Of a stretch of 64,000 bases of DNA, positions 1 to 8,129 are shown piece by piece (positions within the stretch are counted from its first letter, which is position 1; the number at the start of each line of letters is the position of its first letter). Source of the DNA: Alcanivoracaceae bacterium (GTDB lineage Bacteria; Pseudomonadota; Gammaproteobacteria; Pseudomonadales; Alcanivoracaceae); the NCBI GenBank assembly GCA_029212745.1, contig JARGOL010000001.1, positions 229,948-293,947 on the forward strand, in the 5' to 3' direction. The notes below the pieces were generated by a model. That model did no database searches, had not been told where the DNA came from, and saw only the letters and a list, made by a program, of their open reading frames with translations. A program made the position numbers and the translations under genes.

Positions 1-133
1 CTTCAGGGTCGGCCAGCAGCAGGCAGAAAACACCGGCATCCTCGCGCATCACGCAGCGGATGCCCTGTTCCTCCAGCACCTGTTGCAGGAACAGGGCCGG
101 CAGTTGCTCGCGAAAACGCACCAGCTCAATCAT
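1..133 (-). CDS. N-terminal fragment of an unidentified protein, possibly a rhomboid-type cytosolic domain
   Basis: Only the first 44 codons are inside the window; the gene continues past the left edge. Its ATG (133-131) lies within the last 8 bases of the upstream aminopeptidase gene, so the two are translationally coupled. The visible peptide starts MIELVRFREQLPALFLQQ and has a short alpha/beta pattern with no catalytic residues. The layout resembles the small cytosolic domain that precedes the membrane part of GlpG-type rhomboid proteases, but this is only pattern resemblance over a short stretch. A DUF2007-like small signalling domain is an alternative. The gene is real (coupled start, coding bias); its function is not settled from what is visible. 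Confidence 0.5.
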   Translation of the reverse strand, partial: MIELVRFREQLPALFLQQVLEEQGIRCVMREDAGVFCLLLADPE

Positions 134-1166
134 GCCCGCGCTCCTGATCCTGTAACCGTTGCAATGCGGCCTGCCGCGCCTCGTCTTCCATCTCCGCCAG
201 TTCGTCCACAGCATCCCAGAAACAGCCCCATTCTGCTTCGCAACGGGCAATCAGTGACGTGAACGCGGGCACCCACTGGTTGTAATCCGCCACGGTATTC
301 AACTGGGCATTGTTCAGGGGCCCGTCAAAAAACCCCTGCCACGCCGCCAGCGCCGGCTGCCGGGCCAACGCCTGGTGGTACCGCGCCCGGGTGTCTGCCT
401 GAATGGCCCGCTTGCGCTCACGCATCTGTCTCGCGGGCAGGTCACTGGCATACAGGGTCTGCAGGGCCGTGCGCGTCTGCTCCAGAAGCGCCCTTACCGA
501 CTGCCACGCTGCTGCTGCCACGGCGGCATCATCATCGGCCCCGCGGTCAGCAAACCAGGCCTTGCGTCCGTGGCGGGCCACCGCCGTAGCCAGGCTCTCG
601 TTGAAGCGGGTATCCCCTTTCAGGTAGAAGCGCTGGTGGACCAGCTCGTGGAAAAGCAGCTCGACCAGTCCGCCGTCACTGCGCGCCAGCATGGCGGGCG
701 TCAGCGGGTCATCGAACCAGCCCAGCGTGGAATAGGCAATGGCGCCGGCGCCATGCACATCGAAGCCCCGGGCGCGCAGCCTGTCTGCCGCCTGCTCGGC
801 CCGGGCGCGATCGAAATAACCCCGGTAGCTGGCGCAGCCGGCCACCGGATAACACCATTGGTGGGCATCCAGGGAAAACTCCGGCGCCGCAAAAAGGTTC
901 CACACCACCCAGTCACGATCCAGTGCCACATAATCGCGGTAGCTGCCATTACTGGGCAGGGACAGCCGCTCGCGGGCAAAAACCAGCGCCTTTGCGGACA
1001 GGGCCAGCTGCTCGCGCAAGACCGTGTCCGTGGCCGGGTCAGCCAGCACCTCATCCACCGGCACACGGGCAGACATCAGGTCAGCATGGCCACGGGCCAG
1101 GTGCCAGTAATAGCCGGCATTGCAGCCGGCCAGAAGTGCGCTCACCAGGACAAGGACCAGCCTCAT
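126..1166 (-). CDS. Predicted zinc aminopeptidase lipoprotein (PF10023 family)
   Basis: A 346-residue putative metallopeptidase. Residues 1-15 form a lipoprotein signal with lipobox LLAGC (Cys15), so it should be membrane-anchored in the periplasm. A zinc-peptidase signature HELVH lies at 173-177, followed by FNESLA (Glu190) as a likely third ligand, the arrangement of gluzincins; the family is annotated as predicted aminopeptidase but its substrate is not known. The start is fixed by the ATGA overlap (4 bases) with the end of efpL; a longer in-frame extension to 1316 only runs antisense-like through efpL and carries no signal peptide. The downstream gene overlaps its stop by 8 bases, giving an efpL / peptidase / unknown chain. 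Confidence 0.85.
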   Translation of the reverse strand: MRLVLVLVSALLAGCNAGYYWHLARGHADLMSARVPVDEVLADPATDTVLREQLALSAKALVFARERLSLPSNGSYRDYVALDRDWVVWNLFAAPEFSLDAHQWCYPVAGCASYRGYFDRARAEQAADRLRARGFDVHGAGAIAYSTLGWFDDPLTPAMLARSDGGLVELLFHELVHQRFYLKGDTRFNESLATAVARHGRKAWFADRGADDDAAVAAAAWQSVRALLEQTRTALQTLYASDLPARQMRERKRAIQADTRARYHQALARQPALAAWQGFFDGPLNNAQLNTVADYNQWVPAFTSLIARCEAEWGCFWDAVDELAEMEDEARQAALQRLQDQERGHD

Positions 1167-1729
1167 GCGCGGGAAACGAATTTGCGATCGCTGGTACTGA
1201 CCTTGATCCGCTCTCCCGCCTCGATGTACTCCGGCACCTGGACCACCAGGCCGGTACTGAGGGTAGCCGGCTTGGTTCGGGCACTGGCTGACGCCGCCTT
1301 CATGGCCGGCGCACACTCGGTAATTTCAAGCACGACGTTGGCGGGTAATGACAGGCCTATGACCTGGCCATCCACGAGCATGATATGCAGCCCTTCGGTT
1401 TCCTCGGTGACGAACGGCAGCTCCTCTTCGATATCGGCGTGCTGCAGGGGATACTGGCTGAAATCGTCAGCATCCATGAACACATACTCATTGCCGTCGG
1501 CATAGGAGAAGTTCACGGCACGACGATTCATTTCCAGGGTAGTGACGTCGTCATCTCCCTTGAACCGCTCCTCGAATTTCTGCCCACCCTGGACGGCACT
1601 GGCGCGCACCCGGTAGAGGGTCGCCGCGCCCCGTGCCGATGGCGACTGCACATCGATCTGCCGGATAACATAGGGTGTTCCATTGACGGCGATGACCTCG
1701 CCGCGTTTCAGGTCACTGGCCTTGCTCAT
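1163..1729 (-). CDS. efpL: Elongation factor P-like protein EfpL (YeiP)
   Basis: A 188-residue paralogue of translation factor EF-P, which rescues ribosomes stalled on proline-rich or other difficult motifs. The sequence follows E. coli YeiP closely along its whole length: KRGEVIAVNG at the N-terminus, SPSARGAATLYR around the loop that enters the peptidyl-transferase centre, EERFKGDD, DGNEYVFMD, and the C-terminal KPATLSTGLVVQVPEY block. The loop tip carries Arg33, as in EfpL, in place of the modified lysine of EF-P, so no lysine modification is expected. The length is standard. It is the first gene of a coupled minus-strand chain; its TGA overlaps the ATG of the peptidase. Confidence 0.95.
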   Translation of the reverse strand: MSKASDLKRGEVIAVNGTPYVIRQIDVQSPSARGAATLYRVRASAVQGGQKFEERFKGDDDVTTLEMNRRAVNFSYADGNEYVFMDADDFSQYPLQHADIEEELPFVTEETEGLHIMLVDGQVIGLSLPANVVLEITECAPAMKAASASARTKPATLSTGLVVQVPEYIEAGERIKVSTSDRKFVSRA

Positions 1730-1773
1730 GTCCGCTTTCCCGGTTAACGCAAGCGGACATGCTAGCAGAGCAC

Positions 1774-2562
1774 TCAGGCGTGCGGTATGCCGGCAGGCGC
1801 CATGGCGGCAGCCACCTCGCGCTGAGCCCGCAAGGCAAGCGCACGATGATCTCCGTCATCCGCCATGAGCAACGCGCCAAAGTGGATATTCACGCGTATC
1901 TCGTCACGCAGCAGCAGCTGCCACAGATGGCTATGAAACCGGTCATCGCCGACGAAGGCCAGCGATCGGTCAACGTGACCACGGTGGTCCAGGTACTGCA
2001 GCGTCAGTGGCTGGACGGGCGTGCCCGCTGCCACTGCCGCCCTGAAGAGGGCCGGGAAGAACCGCCTTACCCCAGCGCCATCGGTGGTTGTCCCCTCGGG
2101 AAAGACCAGAATGGTTCGCCGCTGCTGCAGATGCGTGGCGATTTCCTGCGCCTTGCTGCCGGACTCACCGCTGCCCCGGCGAATAAACAGCGTGCCTGCG
2201 GCCAGCGCCAGCCAACCCACCAGCGGCCATTGCCGAACTTCGGCCTTGGACAGGAAATGCACCGGCACCAGGGAACCGATCACCGGAATGTCGAGCCAGG
2301 AGACGTGATTACTGACGTGCAGGACCGTACCCGCGGCGGGCTTTCCACTGACACTCAGGCGCACGCCAAGAATTTCCAGCAGGTCCTGCTGCCAGCGCAG
2401 GGCCTGTTCGCGCACGAGCGCACGGTGCGGCTGGCGGAACGCATCGACGCGTAGCGCCAGCCACAGGCCCCGCCCGATATGGGCAACAACCCGGACCAGA
2501 CGCCCAATACGGCGCAACCCCGGTGGGATTCGGGCGCCATCACGGATCACCAGTCCGTTCAT
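1774..2562 (-). CDS. olsA: 1-acylglycerol-phosphate / lyso-ornithine-lipid O-acyltransferase (PlsC/OlsA type)
   Basis: A 262-residue membrane-associated LPLAT acyltransferase. Motif I is NHVSWLD (catalytic His86, Asp91) and motif III is FPEGTT (154-159), the acceptor-binding block; a hydrophobic helix near residues 20-40 would anchor it to the inner membrane. It starts with an ATG that overlaps the TGA of the upstream OlsB-like gene (ATGA). That pairing is the classical olsB-olsA arrangement: OlsB attaches a 3-hydroxyacyl chain to ornithine, and OlsA adds the second acyl chain. By sequence alone a PlsC-type phosphatidate-forming activity is equally possible; the context is what favours OlsA. 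No separate plsC is visible in the window. Confidence 0.75.
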   Translation of the reverse strand: MNGLVIRDGARIPPGLRRIGRLVRVVAHIGRGLWLALRVDAFRQPHRALVREQALRWQQDLLEILGVRLSVSGKPAAGTVLHVSNHVSWLDIPVIGSLVPVHFLSKAEVRQWPLVGWLALAAGTLFIRRGSGESGSKAQEIATHLQQRRTILVFPEGTTTDGAGVRRFFPALFRAAVAAGTPVQPLTLQYLDHRGHVDRSLAFVGDDRFHSHLWQLLLRDEIRVNIHFGALLMADDGDHRALALRAQREVAAAMAPAGIPHA

Positions 2563-3398
2563 GATGCAACGAGAGATGGCGTGGGCTGGAGAAAATGCTG
2601 AACGTACCTGGCCGGCAGGTCTTCCACCGCCAGCAGGACAAGAAAATCCAGGCAATTGAAATCCGGGTCCCAGCAGGGCTCGCCGCAAACGCGCGCGCCC
2701 ATGCGCAGGTAGGCCTTCAGCAGCGGCGGCATTCGCACCGTGTCCGATGCCACCGGGCGCGACAGTCCTGACATCGGCCGTCTCGGGTGCACACGCTGGT
2801 CACGGGGAGAAAGATGCTGCGCCTGTACCCGGGCACTGATGGCGCCTACGTCATAGCCATGGGACAGCGACACGCTTGCACAGCCGACCAGGTAGCGAAT
2901 ATTTTCCACCAGCATGTACTCGGCAAGACAGGACCAGAGTGCTGCAATGACGGCACCGCCCCGATAGTCCGGGTGGATACAGGTGCGACCAATCTCTGCC
3001 ACCCGCCCGTCCAGGTGATTCACCATGCCCATATGGAACTCACCCTGGGAGTAGAATCCGCCCGTTCGGTGAATCCGCGAGTCGGGCAGGACCCGGGTAT
3101 AGCCAACAATTTCGCCCGTCTGGGTGTCGCGAACAACCAGGTGCAGGCAATGGCGATCATACGCGTCCCGGTCGAGACCAAAGGGCGTGTTCAAGCGGGC
3201 CCCGTAGGCTTCGCTGAAAACCCGGTAGCGCAGCCGCTGGGCCTTGAGGATATCGCGGCGACTGGTGCTGAAGCGCGCCTCGAATCGTGGCAGTGAACCC
3301 GCTGCGGGCGCACCCTTCGGATTGGCACGCAGCTTTTCTGCCGTAACAGCCAGCGCCGTATTGATAACCCTGAACGTTCCAGCCACCTGGGCAAGCAT
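2559..3398 (-). CDS. olsB: Ornithine-acyl-ACP N-acyltransferase-like GNAT protein (OlsB family)
   Basis: A 279-residue GNAT-type N-acyltransferase of the family (PF13444) that includes OlsB, which makes lyso-ornithine lipid from ornithine and 3-hydroxyacyl-ACP. Recognisable blocks are LRYRVF (56-61), the acyl-donor loop EIGRTCIHPDYRGG (135-148) and GCASVS (172-177). The start chosen is ATG 3398, because GGAG lies 6 bases upstream; the GTG at 3425 would add nine residues without a ribosome site. The gene overlaps the OlsA-like acyltransferase by 4 bases. Related proteins in this family also include hemolysin-annotated members and autoinducer-type synthases, so substrate choice (ornithine, glycine, other amine) is inferred. 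Confidence 0.75.
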   Translation of the reverse strand: MLAQVAGTFRVINTALAVTAEKLRANPKGAPAAGSLPRFEARFSTSRRDILKAQRLRYRVFSEAYGARLNTPFGLDRDAYDRHCLHLVVRDTQTGEIVGYTRVLPDSRIHRTGGFYSQGEFHMGMVNHLDGRVAEIGRTCIHPDYRGGAVIAALWSCLAEYMLVENIRYLVGCASVSLSHGYDVGAISARVQAQHLSPRDQRVHPRRPMSGLSRPVASDTVRMPPLLKAYLRMGARVCGEPCWDPDFNCLDFLVLLAVEDLPARYVQHFLQPTPSLVAS

Positions 3399-3515
3399 AG
3401 ACAACTCCGTTTTCCCACTGGACACCAGTGTTGCCGCTGACTATTGCGCTGCGGTTAACTTTGCATGACAGTTTGATGGTGACCGCCTGTTGGCACGAGC
3501 AAACGGAGAATGACC

Positions 3516-3770
3516 ATGAGCAAACCACGTATTGCTTCCTCTACGCCTTTCCCGCTGGAAGTAGAGAAAGGCAAGACCTACCAGTGGTGCGCCTGTGGCA
3601 GGAGCGCCAACCAACCTTTCTGTGACGGCTCGCATAAGGGAACGGACTTCGAACCGGTGGCCTATACCGCACCGGCCAACAAGATCGTTTTCTTCTGCGG
3701 CTGCAAGCAGACAGCCAGGGCGCCAATCTGCGACGGCAGCCATACCCGGGTGGAAAATGCCGATGACTGA
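3516..3770 (+). CDS. CDGSH-type iron-sulfur protein with two tandem CDGSH motifs
   Basis: An 84-residue cytosolic protein with two complete 2Fe-2S CDGSH binding motifs: CACG...CDGSH (Cys25, Cys27, Cys36, His40) and CGC...CDGSH (Cys61, Cys63, Cys72, His76). The 3Cys-1His ligand set gives a redox-active, labile cluster; the tandem form is common in bacteria and acts as a monomer. The start at 3516 is preferred because GGAG sits 7 bases before it; the ATG two codons earlier is only one base away from that site. Its last codons overlap the start of the cyclic-nucleotide-binding gene by 8 bases, so the two are co-translated. The physiological partner is not known. Confidence 0.92.
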   Translation: MSKPRIASSTPFPLEVEKGKTYQWCACGRSANQPFCDGSHKGTDFEPVAYTAPANKIVFFCGCKQTARAPICDGSHTRVENADD

Positions 3771-4257
3771 CAGTGGTGACAGTGGCAACGACGTATCCCT
3801 GTGGACCAGCTCACTGCGTCCACAGGCGATAGACGACCAGGTGCTGTCTGCCTGGCGACAATCACCACTGCTCACCGATGTGGACAAGCGCATCGCCACG
3901 CGCCTGGTCAAGCTGACCCATGTCAGGCAATACCGCACCGGAGAGTTTCTTTTCCAGCAGGGTGAGGCCGGCGTCGCGGCCGGACTGATCATTCAGGGGC
4001 GCGTGCACATCCTGTCCGGGGACCGGCAAATTGCCACCCTGGAAAGTGGTGACCTGTTCGGCGAGGTGGCATTGCTCGAAGATGCGCCCCGTACCGCCAG
4101 TGCCCGCGCTGACGGCGACGTGCTGGTGTCTTTCCTGGTGCGCTACCAGCTGGAGGAGTTCGTTCGCCATCGTCCGCTGGCCGGTGCGCAGATCATGACC
4201 AACCTGGCGCGACAGCTCGCCTTGCGCCTGCATCACAGCAACAGCGGAGCCCGTTGA
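3763..4257 (+). CDS. Cyclic-nucleotide-binding domain protein without output domain
   Basis: A 164-residue single-domain protein. Residues about 55-150 form a CAP-type cyclic nucleotide-binding beta-roll, with the phosphate-binding cassette FGEVALLEDAPRTAS at 99-113 including the expected Glu and Arg110. There is no C-terminal helix-turn-helix, so it is not a CRP-type transcription factor; it probably works as a stand-alone sensor acting on a partner. It overlaps the CDGSH gene by 8 bases and its TGA shares one base with the ATG of the next gene, so it sits in the middle of a three-gene operon. The partner may be the downstream permease (inference). The ATG at 3757 is an alternative start two codons upstream. 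Confidence 0.85.
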   Translation: MTDSGDSGNDVSLWTSSLRPQAIDDQVLSAWRQSPLLTDVDKRIATRLVKLTHVRQYRTGEFLFQQGEAGVAAGLIIQGRVHILSGDRQIATLESGDLFGEVALLEDAPRTASARADGDVLVSFLVRYQLEEFVRHRPLAGAQIMTNLARQLALRLHHSNSGAR

Positions 4258-5285
4258 TGCCATCCAGCGTGCGCTATCTGTTCGCCGCAGCCGCACTGCT
4301 GGTCGGCCTGTGGGTTCTGTACCCGGTCTGGCTCGCGCTTTTCCTGGCGGCCCTGCTCTACCTGATGCTGGAACCGGTGGTCGCCCGCATGCAGGCGCGC
4401 CAGGTCCCCCAGGCACGGGCCATCGCCCTGGCCCTGCTGCCGCCGCTCCTTATTCTGGGCTGGGCCGCCACATACGGCTTCAATGCCCTGCGCGGTTACC
4501 TGCCACAGCTGCCGGCGGACCTGGCGTATCTACAGGACGGCGCGGTACGCGCACTGATCGATATCGAAACCTTCCTCTCCAGCAGTATTCCCATCAGCGC
4601 ACCCCTGTCGGCCCAGCTCGCCGCCATTGATATAAACGCTGCCATCGACCTGGACCAGCTACTGGAATCGTCTTCGGTGGTGGCACAGCTGGCCATCAAC
4701 TTTGCCCTGGTTCCACCACTGGCTTTTTTCATCCTGCGCGACTTCCACACGGTCAGGGACCGGCTCATCAACCTGCTACCCAACAAGCACTTCGAGCTCG
4801 GCTGGCTTATATACAACCGGGTCAGCAACCGCCTCCAGGCCTACCTTCGGGGCCTTCTCCTGCAGCAACTGATTCTTGCCACCATCACCGGCACCGGGTT
4901 CTGGCTGGCCGGTTTCCCGTCGCCGGTGCTGCTGGGGGTGCTCACCGGTGTCGCTGGCCTGGTGCCTTACCTGGGGCCGCTATTGGCCATGGTGGCGCCG
5001 CTGGTCATCGTTCTCGGGGACACCGGCATGGCCACTGCAGACATCTGGCAGGCGGTTATGGTCCTGGCTGTCGGGTTCGGGTTCGACAACCTGGTGGTCA
5101 TTCCCTTCCTGCTCGCTGGCACGGTCAACATCCACCCGGCCGTTGCCCTTGTTGCTGTCGTTATCGCCGGCCACTTTGCCGGCATCCCCGGCATGATCCT
5201 GGTAATCCCCCTGCTCGGCATGGCACGCATCGTGACCGAGAGCATCTACCATGGTTTGCGGCCGGCCAGTGTAGCGAGTCGGTAA
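4257..5285 (+). CDS. AI-2E family transporter (UPF0118/PerM-like permease)
   Basis: A 342-residue polytopic inner-membrane protein of the AI-2E exporter family, whose members have been linked to autoinducer-2 export, Na+/H+ antiport or envelope functions. Hydrophobic segments cluster at residues 5-35, 60-85, 140-165, 205-265 and 280-325, with a soluble, amphipathic stretch about 85-140 as in the family. The family pattern of aliphatic blocks ending in LVPYLGPLLAMV, and then FDNLVVIPFLLAG, is present. The start ATG overlaps the previous stop (TGATG); a TTG one codon earlier is possible but unnecessary. No terminator hairpin is evident behind it. Confidence 0.85.
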   Translation: MPSSVRYLFAAAALLVGLWVLYPVWLALFLAALLYLMLEPVVARMQARQVPQARAIALALLPPLLILGWAATYGFNALRGYLPQLPADLAYLQDGAVRALIDIETFLSSSIPISAPLSAQLAAIDINAAIDLDQLLESSSVVAQLAINFALVPPLAFFILRDFHTVRDRLINLLPNKHFELGWLIYNRVSNRLQAYLRGLLLQQLILATITGTGFWLAGFPSPVLLGVLTGVAGLVPYLGPLLAMVAPLVIVLGDTGMATADIWQAVMVLAVGFGFDNLVVIPFLLAGTVNIHPAVALVAVVIAGHFAGIPGMILVIPLLGMARIVTESIYHGLRPASVASR

Positions 5286-5403
5286 TACTTCTGAGAGGAA
5301 TTACTGAGGATTGTAAAAAGCCGGCAATTCTGTGCGGTTTCACTGCGCACTGACTCGACTGACTGGCACAATAGCGCTCTCAATTTTCTGACAGGGAGTT
5401 CCC

Positions 5404-6513
5404 ATGAAACTTCGACTTATCGCCGCCACGCTACTGGCGAGCAGCCCGGCTCTCGCGGCCCATGATGTGCCCGAAAGCTACAACTACCTGGGTATTCATG
5501 GCACCCGTCATTACTTCGATATCGGCGGTCACGTACCCAACCCTGACCTCGACGATGCGTGGCTCCCGGGCCTGCAGGCAGGCGCACGACGTGACAACTG
5601 GTCACTTCAGCTGTGGGCTGAAGAGAGTGACATCGATCTGCAAAGCCGTGCCGGTGATGTCGACCTGCGCGCCGTGTTTGCATCCGTTCGCAAGCATTAT
5701 CACGACGACGAATTCCTCGGCTTCGAACCGTACAGCGGCTTCACCATCGGCGACAAGGAATTCGACAGCACTGGTGCCAGCAGCACCAACGAAACCGTGG
5801 CCGGCTTCGAAATGGGCATGCAAAAAGGCCTCGGGCAGCGCTTTATACTCGACCTGGGCGTTCGCCCTACCTACAGCTTCGACAACGAGCGTTGGGACGG
5901 CCAGGCCTATGCCGCCATCAATCTGGTATTGGGCAGCACCAGCAGCCGCGCCGATGACACCGCATCCAGCGACAGCAGTGCCAGTGAACAACCGGCACAG
6001 CAACAACAGCCAGCGCCAGCACCGGCTGCTGCCTCCAACACAGGCAGCAATGATGGCGACAATGACGGCGTCAGTGACGACCGCGACCAGTGCCCCGATA
6101 CAGCCGCAGGCGCAAAGGTAGATGAGACGGGTTGCAACGAGGTTCTGACCGAGAGCATCCGCCAGACTCTGTACATCCAGTTTGAAACCGGCAAGGCCGC
6201 AGTGAAGCAATCGTCCTACGGCGAGCTGGAGAAGCTGGCCACCGTCCTGCGTGAATATCCGGACACCAGCCTGTTACTGGAGGGACACACCGACAGTCAG
6301 GGCAGCGCCGAATTCAACCGACGTCTGTCACAGCAGCGCGCTGATGCAGCCCGCGATGTGCTGGTCAACGAGTTTAACATTTCTGCTGACCGCATCGAAG
6401 CGGTTGGCCGGGGCGAAGACCAGCCCATTGCCAGCAATGACACCGCTGAGGGGCGGGCAAAGAACCGTCGTGTGGAAACAGTAGTGGAAGCTTCCCGGAC
6501 CGTGTCTCAATAA
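5404..6513 (+). CDS. OmpA-family outer-membrane protein with peptidoglycan-binding domain
   Basis: A 369-residue envelope protein: signal peptide 1-18 (cut ALA|A), an N-terminal beta-barrel-like region to about residue 180 that ends in a typical outer-membrane strand, a Ser/Gln/Pro/Ala-rich linker (about 185-212), an acidic calcium-type stretch DGDNDGVSDDRDQCP near 217-231, and a C-terminal OmpA domain from about 255 to 362. The OmpA domain carries LEGHTDSQGSAEFNRRLSQQ and ends in AKNRRVE, with the Asp and Arg that hold meso-diaminopimelate. It therefore ties the outer membrane to the cell wall. It is monocistronic, with its own Shine-Dalgarno (AGGGAGTTCCC before ATG) and a strong terminator just behind. 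Confidence 0.92.
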   Translation: MKLRLIAATLLASSPALAAHDVPESYNYLGIHGTRHYFDIGGHVPNPDLDDAWLPGLQAGARRDNWSLQLWAEESDIDLQSRAGDVDLRAVFASVRKHYHDDEFLGFEPYSGFTIGDKEFDSTGASSTNETVAGFEMGMQKGLGQRFILDLGVRPTYSFDNERWDGQAYAAINLVLGSTSSRADDTASSDSSASEQPAQQQQPAPAPAAASNTGSNDGDNDGVSDDRDQCPDTAAGAKVDETGCNEVLTESIRQTLYIQFETGKAAVKQSSYGELEKLATVLREYPDTSLLLEGHTDSQGSAEFNRRLSQQRADAARDVLVNEFNISADRIEAVGRGEDQPIASNDTAEGRAKNRRVETVVEASRTVSQ

Positions 6514-6530
6514 ACCCGGACCTGGAAACG

Positions 6531-6558
6531 AAAAAGGGGCCCAAGGGCCCCTTTTTTT
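6531..6558. terminator. Bidirectional intrinsic terminator between convergent genes
   Basis: GGGGCCC and GGGCCCC arms around a short AA loop, flanked by A5 on the left and T7 on the right. It serves the OmpA-like gene on the plus strand and the unknown periplasmic protein on the minus strand, whose stop codon lies at its right edge. Confidence 0.9.
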
Positions 6559-7873
6559 ATCGCCTGGCTACATACTCCGTAATCAGGAACGGCGTTGACA
6601 TCACGTTGTACAGGTTTTCGTCCGTCTTGCGCACATAGCGTCTGCGCTTTCGGTCAAACGACCGGAAACTGCGGCCGTATTTAAGGAAATCATCCACCTC
6701 ACGAAAACGCTTGGCGGCATACATGGCATCAAGGGCCTCCATGGCGAACAGCGGCTGTATCGCCATGGCTCGGCGCAGGTGCTGCAACGCATCTGTGGCC
6801 TCACGCGTCTTGTTCATGTAAAGCAGTGCGTTCGCGTACTCATAGTGGATTATGGAAAGGTCATCCACTTTATTGAAGGATTCCTCGAAGTAGTCCTTTG
6901 CCCTGCTCTGCTTGGCACCAAACGTCAGCCGACCGGCCGCCTTCCCCATGGTGCGGATCAGGCCGGCATCGATACCGGCACGAAACGCCAGACCCACTGG
7001 ATGATCGGGCTTGATGGCAAGCACGTCATTCGCCGCGCCTGATATCTTGAACAGGTAATTGCGGGCGACAGCGACGGGCGGAGAAACTTCTTCTGCTATC
7101 CGGGCAATGGCATACGCGTAGCCAAGCCGCATGACCATATAATCATCCCTGAATTCCTCTGACTGCTCCATTTCCTTGAGCACCCGGGCGTAAACGGCAA
7201 CTTGATTGGCAGCGTCCTGAAGCAACTGGTGCTTGTCATCCTGGGTGTCCGACAGGTAGACGGCATAGATGATCTGGGAAAAGTAGGCCGGTACCTTTCC
7301 ATAGGCACCAAACTGGACGCCCCATTCCTTGGCTTCGCGGAAGTCCCCACGAAAGAACAGCCGCCAGGCATGAACGATGTTGCGGGACAGGCGCTCGTAG
7401 TCACCGTCAAAATCAGGGCCCAATTCAGCGCGCAGTTCGGGGAAGGTCTCGATACGCCGCTGCAAGTAGGCCGGCGACGGGAACGGGATAAGCAGCGCCC
7501 TCATGAACTGCGGCCAGCGCCGCTCGATTTCCTCATAGGAGTAGTCAAAGTAGCGCGTCTGGAACGGCACCTGGTTCCAGGACCTGCCAATCACCGACGC
7601 GTCGACTGCAATGCGCTCACTTTCTTTCTGCGCCCACTCATTCTCCTCGTCAATGTCGCTCGCATCCGACGGGTCATCGGCGAGGAATTCATCCTCGTCA
7701 TCGGGGACATGCGCATCCTCTGCGTCGGCACGCACCTGCTGCCGGCCTTCAGTCCCTGGCTGTGGCGTTTCAATGCCGGCGTCACCCGCCCGCGCCGCCA
7801 TCGCAGTGTTGGCCATGGCGGCGAGCCACGCCAGCAGCGCGGTACTGAGCAACAATCTAAGGGTCACGGTCAT
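6557..7873 (-). CDS. Unrecognised exported protein with acidic N-terminal segment and helical repeats
   Basis: I do not recognise this 438-residue protein. It has a clear signal peptide (about residues 1-27, ending ANTAMAA), then a low-complexity acidic stretch (EDEFLADDPSD and following), and from about residue 95 a mostly helical region rich in aromatic/Arg/Leu pairs, with a C-terminal part (KVDDLSIIHYEYANALLYMN, then LRRAMAIQPLFAMEALDAMY) that looks like TPR- or Sel1-type helix hairpins. The start at 7873 is supported by AAAGGAGCG directly before the ATG and by the signal peptide. It is convergent with the OmpA-like gene and divergent from the acyl-CoA dehydrogenase operon. A periplasmic scaffold or assembly role is possible but not shown. 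Confidence 0.8.
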   Translation of the reverse strand: MTVTLRLLLSTALLAWLAAMANTAMAARAGDAGIETPQPGTEGRQQVRADAEDAHVPDDEDEFLADDPSDASDIDEENEWAQKESERIAVDASVIGRSWNQVPFQTRYFDYSYEEIERRWPQFMRALLIPFPSPAYLQRRIETFPELRAELGPDFDGDYERLSRNIVHAWRLFFRGDFREAKEWGVQFGAYGKVPAYFSQIIYAVYLSDTQDDKHQLLQDAANQVAVYARVLKEMEQSEEFRDDYMVMRLGYAYAIARIAEEVSPPVAVARNYLFKISGAANDVLAIKPDHPVGLAFRAGIDAGLIRTMGKAAGRLTFGAKQSRAKDYFEESFNKVDDLSIIHYEYANALLYMNKTREATDALQHLRRAMAIQPLFAMEALDAMYAAKRFREVDDFLKYGRSFRSFDRKRRRYVRKTDENLYNVMSTPFLITEYVARR

Positions 7874-7945
7874 CGCTCCTTTGTTGTTGTTATAGGAATC
7901 CCACCTGCACCGGAAAGCCCTTTCCCGGCCCCTCCGCAACATGCG

Positions 7946-7959
7946 TGACTGGTCGGTCA
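7946..7959. promoter_or_regulatory. Candidate TetR-type operator in the divergent region
   Basis: TGACTGGTCGGTCA: TGAC and GTCA form a perfect outer pair, with G-C at the inner position. This layout resembles short TetR-family operators. It lies 72 bases before the unknown exported gene's start and 170 bases before the dehydrogenase operon. No matching regulator is adjacent, so the assignment is tentative. Confidence 0.35.
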
Positions 7960-8129
7960 CAAATCCTAGGCAAATGTCTACGCGCTGTATACCTTTTGAC
8001 CATCAGCAGCCGACGAACGGGCCGGTTGCCACTCTGCCCACCGCTTTTGGCACTCGGGTCAAACGCCCTCGGCGTCAAGCGCCCATAATCGGGCTCACTT
8101 TTTCTGACACAGTCCAGGAGACACCCGTT

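Noticed and set aside
375-1505. Long plus-strand open frame opposite the peptidase and efpL
   Set aside because: It is the complement of two well-supported genes, has low-complexity Arg/Pro/His composition and no ribosome site.
7941-8129. N-terminal extension of the first acyl-CoA dehydrogenase
   Set aside because: No ribosome site or coding bias; the ATG at 8130 has CAGGAG upstream.
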